From contig CAVSPR010000002.1 in assembly GCA_963729875.1 (NCBI GenBank), positions 62,001 to 126,000 of the forward strand: a stretch of DNA of 64,000 nt, in the 5' to 3' direction. The DNA comes from DATBSL01 sp963729875 (GTDB lineage: Bacteria; Acidobacteriota; Vicinamibacteria; Fen-336). Shown here piece by piece: positions 17,075 through 28,541 of the stretch. How positions within the stretch are numbered: position 1 is the stretch's first letter; each line of letters begins with the position of its first letter. The position numbers were made by a program, and so were the translations under genes. The notes below the pieces were generated by a model. It saw only the letters and a program-made list of their open reading frames with translations. It had not been told where the DNA came from and did not search any database.

Positions 17075-17210
17075 CAGGGCCTGGCGCGAGGACGGTCGAG
17101 GGCCGACCTGGATGCGGACCGACTGCTCCAGCTTGCCTTGACCCGGCTCGTCGAGATCGTGGGGGGAGGCCGCCAGCCGGGTGCCTTCGGAACTGCAGGG
17201 TCGCTCCTGC
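17075..17210 (+). pseudogene. Remnant of a HepT-like (DUF86) gene
   Basis: One frame reads GRSRADLDADRLLQLALTRL then VEIV (about 17090-17161), close to the helix that contains the conserved RLLEIIGEA segment of HepT toxins. After a run of six G the match continues one frame over as GEAASRVPSELQGR. The N-terminal half and the RX4-6H active motif are absent and no start codon is evident. The surrounding 16887-17294 interval holds no other gene. The IS4-family element is inserted about 80 bases downstream. It may be a decayed toxin-antitoxin component. Confidence 0.45.
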
Positions 17211-17284
17211 TCGAACGCGACAGAGCCTGACGGTCGTGCAGACGCCACCCGCTGGCGCGCACGCGCCACCTCGCCGCCCCGGCC

Positions 17285-17294
17285 CATCTAGCCG
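17285..17294. repeat. Target-site duplication, left copy (CATCTAGCCG)
   Basis: Ten bases identical to 19113-19122, directly flanking the left inverted repeat. A 10-bp duplication is typical of IS4-family insertion. Confidence 0.9.
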
Positions 17295-17357
17295 CAATGC
17301 CGTTTAGATAGCCTCCCCGCCCACATCCTCAGATCCGGGTTTTGGACCTGCTGGGGC

Positions 17358-17386
17358 TTGCGGATTCAGCATCTTACAGCTATAAC
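17358..17386 (+). promoter_or_regulatory. IS promoter with overlapping palindrome
   Basis: TTGCGG (17358-17363) and TATAAC (17381-17386) are separated by 17 bases, ahead of the ATG at 17397. The -10 box sits within an inverted repeat, CTTACA (17373-17378) and TGTAAG (17389-17394), which could serve as an operator. Confidence 0.55.
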
Positions 17387-17396
17387 AGTGTAAGAC

Positions 17397-17759
17397 ATGA
17401 ACGACCAAGCTCTCCGAGCCCGCCGTCAGCGACTGGTTGCCGCACTGCCGCCTCTGGAGGAGGTCCTCCGTGGCAGCGTTTACGTGCGGTCACTTCGCTG
17501 CGGAAAGGACGGGTGCCGGTGTACCTCAGGAGACGGCCACCGCGTCGCCTATCTGAGCGTGACCCATTCGGGCGGCCGCACCGAACAGATCTCGCTTCCC
17601 ACCGAGCTTGTCACCCTTGCGCGGCGATGGGTCGACAACTATAGGGCCTGGTGGCGCGCCATCGAAGAACTGTCTGCCATCAACCGCCAAGTCTTACGGC
17701 AACGCCGTCAGGAGACTTCAACGCCGCGACGAGTAAGGCGTAAACGCCGAAGATCTTGA
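17397..17759 (+). CDS. DUF6788-family protein, IS-associated accessory ORF
   Basis: A 120-residue basic protein matching the DUF6788 pattern: GSVYVRSLRCGKDGCRC (about residues 23-39), with three cysteines and a His that could bind zinc, then AYLSVTHSGGRTEQISLP. A helical Arg-rich C-terminus (RRVRRKRRRS) could contact DNA. Members are small proteins commonly found beside transposase genes; no biochemical role is established. Here it is clearly inside the IS boundaries, 12 bases ahead of the transposase, so it is part of the element and probably co-transcribed. A role in regulating or assisting transposition is inferred only from position. Confidence 0.8.
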   Translation: MNDQALRARRQRLVAALPPLEEVLRGSVYVRSLRCGKDGCRCTSGDGHRVAYLSVTHSGGRTEQISLPTELVTLARRWVDNYRAWWRAIEELSAINRQVLRQRRQETSTPRRVRRKRRRS

Positions 17760-17771
17760 GCGGGTGATCCC

Positions 17772-19103
17772 ATGGAACTCGGACGCGCATTACTGGCGAC
17801 CTCGTTCGAGCCCGAAGCGACCTTCGACGTCTTCTCCCGTGAACTCGATGTCGATTGGATCCAACGTGCCTTGGAGGTCACGGGGACCGCCACAATCAGG
17901 CGGCGCAAACTGCCGGCAGAACACGTGGTGTGGATCGTTGTCGGAATGGGGCTGCTACGCGATCGTCCCATTCAGGATGTCGTGCGACACCTCAACCTCG
18001 TTCTGCCCGATGCCGAGCAGCCCACAGCTCGCGGACGGGTGAGCGGTGGCGCCATCGTGCAGGCCCGCGATCGACTGGGTGCCGAACCATTGGCGGTGCT
18101 CTTTGCCGATACCGCCGATAACTGGGCCACCCGGTCGGCCGACCAATATCGTTGGCGGGGCCTGGCCGTCTATGGAGTCGATGGATCGACCCTTCGTGTG
18201 CCCGATACCGAGGAGAACGAAGCCGCCTTTGGCCGTCCCCACAGCGGGCGCGGAGGCGCTGCCTACCCTCAGGCGCGACTCGTCGCTATCATGGTGCTCC
18301 GCTCGCACCTCTTAGCGCGAGTCGTGTTCGGGCCCTCGTCAGATTCCGAGGTCAAGCTCGCCGAGCGGATCTGGCCCACTCTCCCGGACCACTCCATCAC
18401 CATCGTCGATCGTGGCTTCATTTCCTACAGGGTGTTCCACGCCATCCAGACTGGCGGCCAGCAGCGTCACTGGCTGACCCGAGCCAAGGTCAACCTCCAC
18501 TTCCGCGAGGTCAAGTCGCTGGGACGCGGTGATCACCTCGTCGAGATCCCGATCAATCGCAACCTGCGCAGAGCCCATCCTCACCTGCCGGAAACGCTCA
18601 CCGCTCGCGCAATCCGCTATCGCCGCCGCGGCTTTCGTCCCCAGAGGTTGCTCACCTCCCTGCTCGACGCCAAGACCTACCCGGCACACGAGATCGTCGC
18701 GCTGTACCACGAACGCTGGGAAATGGAGGTCGTCTTCGACGAGATCAAGACCCATACCCTGGAGCGCGAAGAGGCGCTCCGAAGCCGCGCGCCAGAGCGC
18801 ATTCGCCAGGAACTCTGGGGCCTCGCCCTCGCCTACAACCTCGTGCGTCTCGAGATGGAGCATGCCGCTCAGCGTATCGGACTGCCGCCAAATCGCATCA
18901 GCTACAGATCCACGCTGCTCTTGGTGCGAACCTTCTGGCTCGCCACATGGCAGGTCGCTACTGGTAACGTCCCACGCCGCCTCGAGATCCTGCATGAGGA
19001 CGTCGGCCTACATGTCCTCCCGCCCCGACGAGAGCGTCGCTATCCCCGTGCCGTCAAGATCAAAATGAGCAACTACCCGCTGAAACGGGACGGGCTAAAG
19101 TGA
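17772..19103 (+). CDS. IS4-family transposase
   Basis: A 443-residue DDE transposase. The N-terminus (ALEVTGTATIRRRKLPAEHV, about 35-54) matches the IS4 N-terminal domain. The RNase H-like core shows the first Asp in GVDGSTLRVPDT, the second in VDRGFISY and the catalytic Glu in the YREK signature YHERWEMEVVFDEIK. The length is normal and there is no frameshift. The enzyme cuts the element from DNA by hairpin chemistry and inserts it with 10-13 bp duplications, matching what is seen at the ends. The ATG at 17772 follows GAGCGGGTGATCCC. Confidence 0.95.
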   Translation: MELGRALLATSFEPEATFDVFSRELDVDWIQRALEVTGTATIRRRKLPAEHVVWIVVGMGLLRDRPIQDVVRHLNLVLPDAEQPTARGRVSGGAIVQARDRLGAEPLAVLFADTADNWATRSADQYRWRGLAVYGVDGSTLRVPDTEENEAAFGRPHSGRGGAAYPQARLVAIMVLRSHLLARVVFGPSSDSEVKLAERIWPTLPDHSITIVDRGFISYRVFHAIQTGGQQRHWLTRAKVNLHFREVKSLGRGDHLVEIPINRNLRRAHPHLPETLTARAIRYRRRGFRPQRLLTSLLDAKTYPAHEIVALYHERWEMEVVFDEIKTHTLEREEALRSRAPERIRQELWGLALAYNLVRLEMEHAAQRIGLPPNRISYRSTLLLVRTFWLATWQVATGNVPRRLEILHEDVGLHVLPPRRERRYPRAVKIKMSNYPLKRDGLK

Positions 19104-19112
19104 ACGGCATTG

Positions 19113-19122
19113 CATCTAGCCG
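19113..19122. repeat. Target-site duplication, right copy (CATCTAGCCG)
   Basis: Identical to 17285-17294. It contains the stop codon (TAG on the minus strand) and the last codon of the DUF3795 gene. Confidence 0.9.
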
Positions 19123-19532
19123 AGGGTCGCCCTCATCCGGGTGGCCGTCTCGCGCAGCGTCGGGAACCGAGTCCACTGCTCGTCCTTGCAGGTCTGGAAG
19201 TCGGGGCAGTGGGCGCAGGTCTGGAGGCCTCGCTTGGTCGCGCACTGCTTGAGCGTGCAGTTGAAGAGGGCCTTCGCCGACTTGCACCCCAGGCACTCGA
19301 TCTGCTCCGGCTTCATCCTCCAGCGTGTCGCGACCTCGGCGCGCAGCGCGTCGTCCTTCCGGATCGTCGCCAGGTAGGCGTCGCACTTCGAGCAGTCGAG
19401 GCAACAGGAAGCGATCATGTCGAAGTTCCGCGGCGCCTTGTCGCCCTCACGGGCGACGGCCTCCCGGCAGAAACAGCACGCCACGAAAGCGGCCCCTCCC
19501 ACGAGCACTGCCCGGCGGTCGTCCAAGATCAT
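19116..19532 (-). CDS. DUF3795-type cysteine-rich protein
   Basis: A 138-residue protein with DUF3795-like cysteine pairs: CCLDCSKCDAY, ECLGCKS, FNCTLKQCATKRG and CAHCPDFQTCKDE, probably binding zinc or a cluster. Ahead of this is a short segment with DDRRAVLVGGAAFVACCFC that resembles a Tat-type signal or anchor. Function of the family is unknown. The stop is regenerated by the IS4 target duplication, so the coding sequence is complete despite the adjacent insertion. The gene runs divergently to the LolA-like gene. ATG 19532 starts MILDDRRAVL. Confidence 0.75.
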   Translation of the reverse strand: MILDDRRAVLVGGAAFVACCFCREAVAREGDKAPRNFDMIASCCLDCSKCDAYLATIRKDDALRAEVATRWRMKPEQIECLGCKSAKALFNCTLKQCATKRGLQTCAHCPDFQTCKDEQWTRFPTLRETATRMRATLG

Positions 19533-19632
19533 GGTCGTCCTCCTCGTCGACGAGAGTCTCTCCTGCCCAGTGACCTTGACGAGGGGACGGTGCTCGACGT
19601 TCCCTCGACCCGTCTCGCCGGCTGGAGCAACA

Positions 19633-20436
19633 GTGACAGCGAGGGACGAGTCCCCGTGGCCCGACGAGACGGCCCTTCTCGCGGACGTCCTGGAGAACCA
19701 GAACCAGGTCGAGCAGGCACGCGGGGCCTACACCTACACGATGACGGTGACCGACCTGAAGCGGGGCTCCAGTGGCGACGTGATGCGAGGCACGGCGCGG
19801 ACGTACGAGGTGTTCCACGTGGCCGGCAAGCAGTTCCGGAAGCTGGTGAGGAAGGACGGCCAGCCCTTGAGGCCCGACGAGGCGCTCAAGGAGGAAGGGA
19901 GGGTTGCCAAGGCCGTCCGTGAGCACCGTGAGCGGCATTCCCGGCAGGAGGCCGCCAAGCAGCCTGGGGCCGGCGAGCGAGGGGACGACGACGTGACACC
20001 CTCCGACGTGCTGCGCCTCTGCCAGCTGGTGAACCCTCGCCGCGAGGAGCTCCGCGGGCAGCCCGCGATCGCTTACGACTTCGAGCCGCGCCCGGGCGCC
20101 AAGCCGCGAGGCCGCGCCGAGTCCTGGATAGCGCGGACGGGTGGCCGTGTCTGGGTCGACGAGCAGGCCAGGCGGCTCCTGCGCCTGGAGGTCCAGGTCA
20201 AGAGGGCCCTGAAGGTCGGGGGCGGACTCCTCATCTCGGTGGGGCCGGGATCGTCGCTCGTGTTCGAGCAGGCTCTCGTGAACGAAGAGGTCTGGCTGCC
20301 GACCTACGCGGAGATCGAGGTCTCCGCGCGTCTCCTGCTGCTCAAGGGCGTGAAGCAGCACCAGGAGATCCGCTTCAGCGACTATCGGAAGTTCTCCGTC
20401 GAGACCTCGGAGGACGTCCGCGCGCCCCAGCGCTAG
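19633..20436 (+). CDS. LolA-like outer-membrane lipoprotein-sorting-type protein
   Basis: A 267-residue protein resembling the acidobacterial group of LolA/LolB-fold proteins: an N-terminal NQNQVEQARGAYTYTMTVTD segment, charged helix (KAVREHRERHSRQEAAKQ), then barrel strands (AIAYDFEPRPGAK, GRVWVDEQARRLLRLEVQVK, VWLPTYAEIEVSAR, IRFSDYRKFSVET). Such proteins are predicted to carry lipids or lipoproteins but are uncharacterised. The GTG at 19633 has GGAG six bases upstream; earlier in-frame starts (19417, 19531) give implausible N-termini. No clear signal peptide is visible with this start, so export is doubtful or the start is further upstream. Confidence 0.6.
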   Translation: MTARDESPWPDETALLADVLENQNQVEQARGAYTYTMTVTDLKRGSSGDVMRGTARTYEVFHVAGKQFRKLVRKDGQPLRPDEALKEEGRVAKAVREHRERHSRQEAAKQPGAGERGDDDVTPSDVLRLCQLVNPRREELRGQPAIAYDFEPRPGAKPRGRAESWIARTGGRVWVDEQARRLLRLEVQVKRALKVGGGLLISVGPGSSLVFEQALVNEEVWLPTYAEIEVSARLLLLKGVKQHQEIRFSDYRKFSVETSEDVRAPQR

Positions 20437-20549
20437 GGGCCGCTCAGGCCGGCCGCCGGCCGCCCTCCGCCCGGGCCCGCGTCTGGCTCCGCGTCGTGGC
20501 GGAGAGAAAGACGCGCGAGAGTCACGGGGTCAGCAGGTACCCGATTCGG

Positions 20550-20572
20550 GCTCACCGCGGTTCGCGGTGAGC
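20550..20572. promoter_or_regulatory. Perfect 10-bp inverted repeat upstream of serA
   Basis: GCTCACCGCG and CGCGGTGAGC with a three-base loop. It is followed immediately by TATCCT (20576-20581), a possible -10 box. It has no T-run, so it may be an operator or a 5-prime RNA structure more than a terminator. Confidence 0.5.
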
Positions 20573-20609
20573 ATGTATCCTGTCGCGGCGTCCAGCTCGA
20601 GGAGGGCAC

Positions 20610-20753
20610 GTGAGACTCACCCGGCTTTCGCCCGCCGCCAGCAAGCGGGACCTCGCGCGGTCGTTCTCGAGCGAAAACGAGAGCGCCGCGCCGCTCCGCG
20701 ACGACCTGACCCTGGTCGTCGCGAAGTTCGCCGGTGAGCCCGCCGGGTCATGA
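20610..20753 (+). CDS. 47-residue ORF resembling the tail of a PP2C/SpoIIE phosphatase
   Basis: GTG 20610 is preceded by GAGGAGGGCAC, a strong ribosome site. The product ends SAAPLRDDLTLVVAKFAGEP; DDLTLVVxK is the closing strand of SpoIIE/PP2C phosphatases and contains their last metal-ligand aspartates. Nothing of the rest of that domain is present. The stop overlaps the serA start (ATGA), so it would be translationally coupled to serA. It may be a gene remnant reused as a leader ORF, or a coincidental match. Confidence 0.4.
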   Translation: MRLTRLSPAASKRDLARSFSSENESAAPLRDDLTLVVAKFAGEPAGS

Positions 20754-21997
20754 CGACGAGCGCCGCCATCCCGCCCGAGACGTCGTTTCCCAAGAGCCAG
20801 ATCCGGGTGCTCCTGCTGGAGAACGTCCACGCGAGCGCTCGCGAGCTCTTCGGCCAGGAGGGGTTCCGGGTCGAGACGCTGGCGGGAGCCCTCGAGGAAG
20901 ACGCGCTCGTCGAGAAGGTCCGGGACGTGCACGTCCTCGGCATCCGGAGCCGGACCCGGGTCACCGAGCGGGTGCTCTCCGAGGCGCGGCGGCTGCTCAC
21001 CCTGGGCGCCTTCTGCATCGGGACGAACCAGGTGGCCCTCGAAGCGGCGAGCCGACGAGGTGTTCCCGTCTTCAATGCGCCGTTCAGCAATACCCGCAGC
21101 GTGGCCGAGCTGGTCCTCGCCGAGGTCATCGCCCTCGCCCGCCGTCTCGCGGACCGGTCGCGCGAGATGCACGAGGGCCGGTGGCGCAAGGGCGCGGCCT
21201 CCGCCTACGAGGTCCGGGGCAAGACGCTCGGCATCGTCGGGTACGGGCACATCGGAACGCAGGTGGGCGTCCTCGCCGAGGCCGTCGGCATGCAGGTGCT
21301 GTTCCACGACATCGCGCCGAGGCTGCCGATGGGCAACAACCGCCCGGCGGAGTCGCTGGAGGCCCTGCTGGCCCAGGCCGACTTCGTGACCCTGCACGTC
21401 CCGGAGACGCGGCTGACCCGCGGCCTCGTCGGCGAGCGCGAGCTCCTCCGGATGAAACCGGGGGCCTACCTCCTCAACCTCAGCCGGGGCAGCGTCGTCG
21501 ACCTGGGGGCGCTCGCGAGGACGCTGCGCTCCGGGCACCTGGCGGGAGCGGCGGCCGACGTCTTCCCGGTGGAGCCCGACGGCGACACCGACGCCTTCGC
21601 CACCGACCTGCGGGGGCTGCCCAACGTCATCCTGACCCCGCACGTGGCCGGCTCGACCGAGGAGTCGCAGGAGGCGATCGGGCGCGAGGTCGCGACCGCC
21701 CTCGTCAAGCTCGTCAACACGGGGGCGACCACGGGCTCGGTGAACTTCCCGCACGTCGAGCCTCCCCCGCTGCGGGACCGCCATCGCCTGTTGAACGTCC
21801 ACCGCAACGTGCCCGGGGTGCTGAGCGACATCAACCGCATCGTCTCGGACGCGCGGGCCAACATCGAGAGCCAGGTGCTGGCCACCACCCCGGCCATCGG
21901 CTACCTCGTCATGGACCTCAACCGCGAGGTGTCGAAGGAGGTCCGGGTGCGGATGACCGCCCTGGAAACGAGCATCCGCACGCGCGTCCTCTACTGA
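20750..21997 (+). CDS. serA: D-3-phosphoglycerate dehydrogenase
   Basis: First step of serine synthesis: oxidation of 3-phosphoglycerate to 3-phosphohydroxypyruvate with NAD+. The 415-residue protein is the E. coli-type short form. Visible: substrate-domain GIRSRTRVTE and FNAPFSNTRSVAEL, the Rossmann motif GYGHIGTQVG, catalytic Arg in NLSRGSVVD, Glu region and the His of TPHVAGSTEES. A C-terminal ACT domain (about 343-415; NVPGVLSDINRIVSDARANI) should bind serine for feedback inhibition. Cytoplasmic. The start overlaps a 47-residue ORF; a strong palindrome lies upstream. Confidence 0.95.
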   Translation: MTTSAAIPPETSFPKSQIRVLLLENVHASARELFGQEGFRVETLAGALEEDALVEKVRDVHVLGIRSRTRVTERVLSEARRLLTLGAFCIGTNQVALEAASRRGVPVFNAPFSNTRSVAELVLAEVIALARRLADRSREMHEGRWRKGAASAYEVRGKTLGIVGYGHIGTQVGVLAEAVGMQVLFHDIAPRLPMGNNRPAESLEALLAQADFVTLHVPETRLTRGLVGERELLRMKPGAYLLNLSRGSVVDLGALARTLRSGHLAGAAADVFPVEPDGDTDAFATDLRGLPNVILTPHVAGSTEESQEAIGREVATALVKLVNTGATTGSVNFPHVEPPPLRDRHRLLNVHRNVPGVLSDINRIVSDARANIESQVLATTPAIGYLVMDLNREVSKEVRVRMTALETSIRTRVLY

Positions 21998-22052
21998 GGC
22001 GGCTCGGCTCGATCTACGCGGATGCTGGTCGAGTTCACCCCTTGGCCTCCGC

Positions 22053-22472
22053 TCATCCCCAGAGACCCACTCCGGCGCGCCTTGCGGCCGTCCGCAGCGG
22101 GCCATCCTTGCAGCCCAGCACGAGCCGGCGTCGCTGCGCGAGCTCGAGGTACGCCGCGTCATAGACGGAGAGCTGGTGAGCGGAGGCCAGCTCCGACAGC
22201 CGCGAGAAGGCGAGCAGGGCCATCTCGTGGTCGATGCGCAGCGGGAGGCCGCGCAGCCAGCCCAGGCCCGCCTGCCTCTCGTCCTCGGTCAGCTTCCGGC
22301 GGCGCTGGAGGACGGTCAGCGCGTTCGCGACCTCCAGCGGCCAGAGCGCGGGCACCTCGAGCGTGGCTCCGTCCGCGATCGCCTCCAGCATCGCCCTCGT
22401 GTGGGTCGTGGCCTGGGCCGGATGCACCCAGCCGATGGCGACCGACGCGTCCGCGACGAAGGCCATTGTCAC
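22053..22472 (-). CDS. vapC: PIN-domain toxin, VapC-like
   Basis: A 139-residue PIN ribonuclease. The acidic Mg site is present: Asp8 (FVADASVA), Glu47 (LWPLEVANAL) and the Asp of SVYDAAYLELA, with CKDGPLRTAAR near the end. Such toxins cleave tRNA or rRNA when freed from their antitoxin. The start overlaps the antitoxin stop (ATGA at 22469-22472), giving the usual coupled antitoxin-toxin order. The full length suggests an active pair. Confidence 0.88.
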   Translation of the reverse strand: MTMAFVADASVAIGWVHPAQATTHTRAMLEAIADGATLEVPALWPLEVANALTVLQRRRKLTEDERQAGLGWLRGLPLRIDHEMALLAFSRLSELASAHQLSVYDAAYLELAQRRRLVLGCKDGPLRTAARRAGVGLWG

Positions 22473-22726
22473 GACCGACCCGCCTCGATGGCCGAGCGCG
22501 CCTCACGGTCGGACAGCTTCGCCCTGGACCGCCGACGGATGCGGCCCTGCAGCTCGAGGAGCCCCGACACCGCACGACGAACCTCGTCCAGTCGCTGCGG
22601 GCCCTCCGGCACGAGCCGGGCCACCACCTTGTCGTGCCGCGTGATGACGACTTCTTCGCCCCTGGACACGCGCTCCAACAGCTCCCCGAAGCGGGTCTTG
22701 GCCTCGAATGCGGTCACCTTGGACAT
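22469..22726 (-). CDS. Phd/YefM-family antitoxin
   Basis: An 85-residue antitoxin. The Phd signature is evident: VTAFEAKTRFGELLERVSRG and EVVITRHDKVVARLVP (residues 4-40), the N-terminal DNA-binding half. The C-terminal basic part (GRIRRRSRAKLSDREARSAI) would wrap the PIN toxin. ATG 22726 is preceded by GGGAGGATCG. An 11-bp inverted repeat lies 20 bases upstream and is a good candidate operator for autoregulation by the complex. Confidence 0.88.
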   Translation of the reverse strand: MSKVTAFEAKTRFGELLERVSRGEEVVITRHDKVVARLVPEGPQRLDEVRRAVSGLLELQGRIRRRSRAKLSDREARSAIEAGRS

Positions 22727-22745
22727 CGATCCTCCCAGATAGACC

Positions 22746-22756
22746 AGTCATTGACT
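22746..22756. promoter_or_regulatory. Candidate operator of the toxin-antitoxin operon
   Basis: Perfect inverted repeat AGTCA-T-TGACT located 20-30 bases ahead of the antitoxin start, in an AT-rich patch that is unusual for this genome and likely overlaps the promoter. Confidence 0.5.
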
Positions 22757-22946
22757 AGTTTATCATGGGCGACGTCGGCAGATCCCGCCGCGATGGCGGA
22801 GGAATCTGGCATCGCCTCTGCGCCCGCCCGAGCGGGCTCCGCTCGATGCCCCGGCGGACCTCGCCGACGACGAGAACGCTCAGGTGGATCACGTCGGAGG
22901 CCACGCCTTCGAGCCAGGTCCGCACCCGGGGGCTCGCCCGCGCCCC

Positions 22947-25322
<2,376 letters not shown>

Positions 25323-25330
25323 TATGGGCG

Positions 25331-25336
25331 ATTCTA
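25331..25336 (-). promoter_or_regulatory. -10 box (TAGAAT) of the kinase-TPR gene
   Basis: TAGAAT on the minus strand ends eight bases before the TTG at 25322, implying a leaderless or nearly leaderless transcript. Confidence 0.45.
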
Positions 25337-25522
25337 GCCCATCCGGCCGCCAACCGGCGATGGACCCTGGGAGGGTCGAAACCCTGCTTGAGGCCCACCC
25401 CGGGCAGTGGGGCGCCGGCGACGGCTACAAGGCCGAGGTGCTGATGCCGATCCAGGGCCAGAACCTCAGCGACCCGAGGCCCCTCCCTCCACATCCGGCG
25501 TTCTTCGGGCGGCGGGCCGGGA

Positions 25523-27713
<2,191 letters not shown>

Positions 27714-27744
27714 CGACTCACCTTCTCTGTCAATCGAATCTATG

Positions 27745-27760
27745 CCTGATCTTCATCAGG
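27745..27760. promoter_or_regulatory. Inverted repeat in the katG upstream region
   Basis: CCTGAT-CTTC-ATCAGG, a perfect 6-bp-arm repeat 32 bases ahead of the katG start and next to a possible -10 box TAGATT (27742-27737, minus strand). It lies between the aldolase stop and katG. Candidate site for a peroxide or iron regulator; the binder is unknown. Confidence 0.4.
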
Positions 27761-27802
27761 CTCTGGATCAAGTCTGAGCGGCCCCTGTCAATCCGCGCGG
27801 GA

Positions 27803-28477
27803 CTACCTCCCGCGGAGCTTCTGCACGATGGCGAGGGCGTCGGCGACCTTCTTCGCCAGGCCGTCCCAGTCCTTCGCCGCCAGGATCTCCTTCGTGATGA
27901 GGTTCGAGCCGATGCCGACGCAGGCGACCCCCGCCTTGAACCAGGCGGACAGCGAGGCCTCGGTCGGCTCGACGCCACCCGTGGGCATGATCGACGTCCA
28001 GGGGCAGGGGCCCTTCACCGCCTTCACGAACGAGGGGCCGCCGACTTCTGCCCCGGGGAAGATCTTCACGATCTCGCAGCCGAGCTCCTCCGCCGCGGAG
28101 ATCTCCGAGGCCGTGCCGCAGCCGGGCGAGTACGGGATCTTGCGGCGGTTGCAGGCGCGGGCGACCTCGGGGTTGAGCACGGGGCCGACCACGAAGCTCG
28201 CGCCGTTGTTGATGTAGAGCGTCGCCGTGCCGGGATCCACCACGGAGCCGACCCCGGTGATCATCTCCGGGAGCTCCCTCGCGCAGAACCGCTCGAGCTC
28301 GCGGAAGACCTCCCACGCGAGGTCGCCGCGGTTCGTGAACTCGATGAGGCGCGCGCCCCCCCGGGCGCACGCGCGGGCGACGTTCGCAACCACGTCGACT
28401 TCGGGATGGTAGAAGACCGGCACGATGCCGGTCGAGTACATCGCGTTGAGCACGTCCATGCGTCGATGGCGGGCCAT
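27803..28477 (-). CDS. eda: KDPG/KHG-type aldolase
   Basis: Class I aldolase that splits 2-keto-3-deoxy-6-phosphogluconate (or a related keto acid) into pyruvate and an aldehyde. The 224-residue protein has the family layout: GIVPVFYHPEVDVVANVARA, LIEFTNRGD (catalytic Glu), GVGSVVDPGTATLYINNGAS, SPGCGTASEI and the Schiff-base lysine in VKIFPGAEVGG, then the phosphate-binding MPTGGVEPTE and GIGSNLI. ATG 28477 with GAGGGACGA ahead is preferred over the longer frame to 28519. A GH20-like secreted hydrolase gene precedes it (64 bases), so sugar use is a plausible shared role. Confidence 0.88.
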   Translation of the reverse strand: MARHRRMDVLNAMYSTGIVPVFYHPEVDVVANVARACARGGARLIEFTNRGDLAWEVFRELERFCARELPEMITGVGSVVDPGTATLYINNGASFVVGPVLNPEVARACNRRKIPYSPGCGTASEISAAEELGCEIVKIFPGAEVGGPSFVKAVKGPCPWTSIMPTGGVEPTEASLSAWFKAGVACVGIGSNLITKEILAAKDWDGLAKKVADALAIVQKLRGR

Positions 28478-28541
28478 TCGTCCCTCGTTTCTCCCCTGAT
28501 GGTAGCGCGAGGACGGCATCCCCCGGCGACGGGCGGACCCG

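Larger units (their letters stand above)
17295..19112 (+). mobile_element. IS4-family insertion sequence, complete (1818 bp)
   Basis: Ends defined by perfect terminal repeats CAATGCCGTT (17295-17304) and AACGGCATTG (19103-19112), extendable imperfectly to about 25 bp. Both sides carry the 10-bp duplication CATCTAGCCG. Inside are a DUF6788-type ORF and an intact IS4 transposase in the same direction, with a promoter close to the left end. The transposase stop codon (19101-19103) touches the right repeat. Base composition is visibly less GC-rich than the host. The element lies at the last codons of the DUF3795 gene; because the duplication includes its TAG, that gene remains intact. All parts look functional, so insertion may be recent. 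Confidence 0.93.

Noticed and set aside
16887..17297. Extension of the kinase/PD40 gene upstream to 17297
   Set aside because: The extra residues have no kinase or membrane features, and MNLAVGHRLGPYEI with an upstream TACAAT box is the natural start.
25337..25522. Small plus-strand ORF starting MDPGRVETLLEAHPGQ between the kinase and katG
   Set aside because: It runs into the katG antisense strand, has no ribosome site and no recognisable similarity; treated as non-coding.
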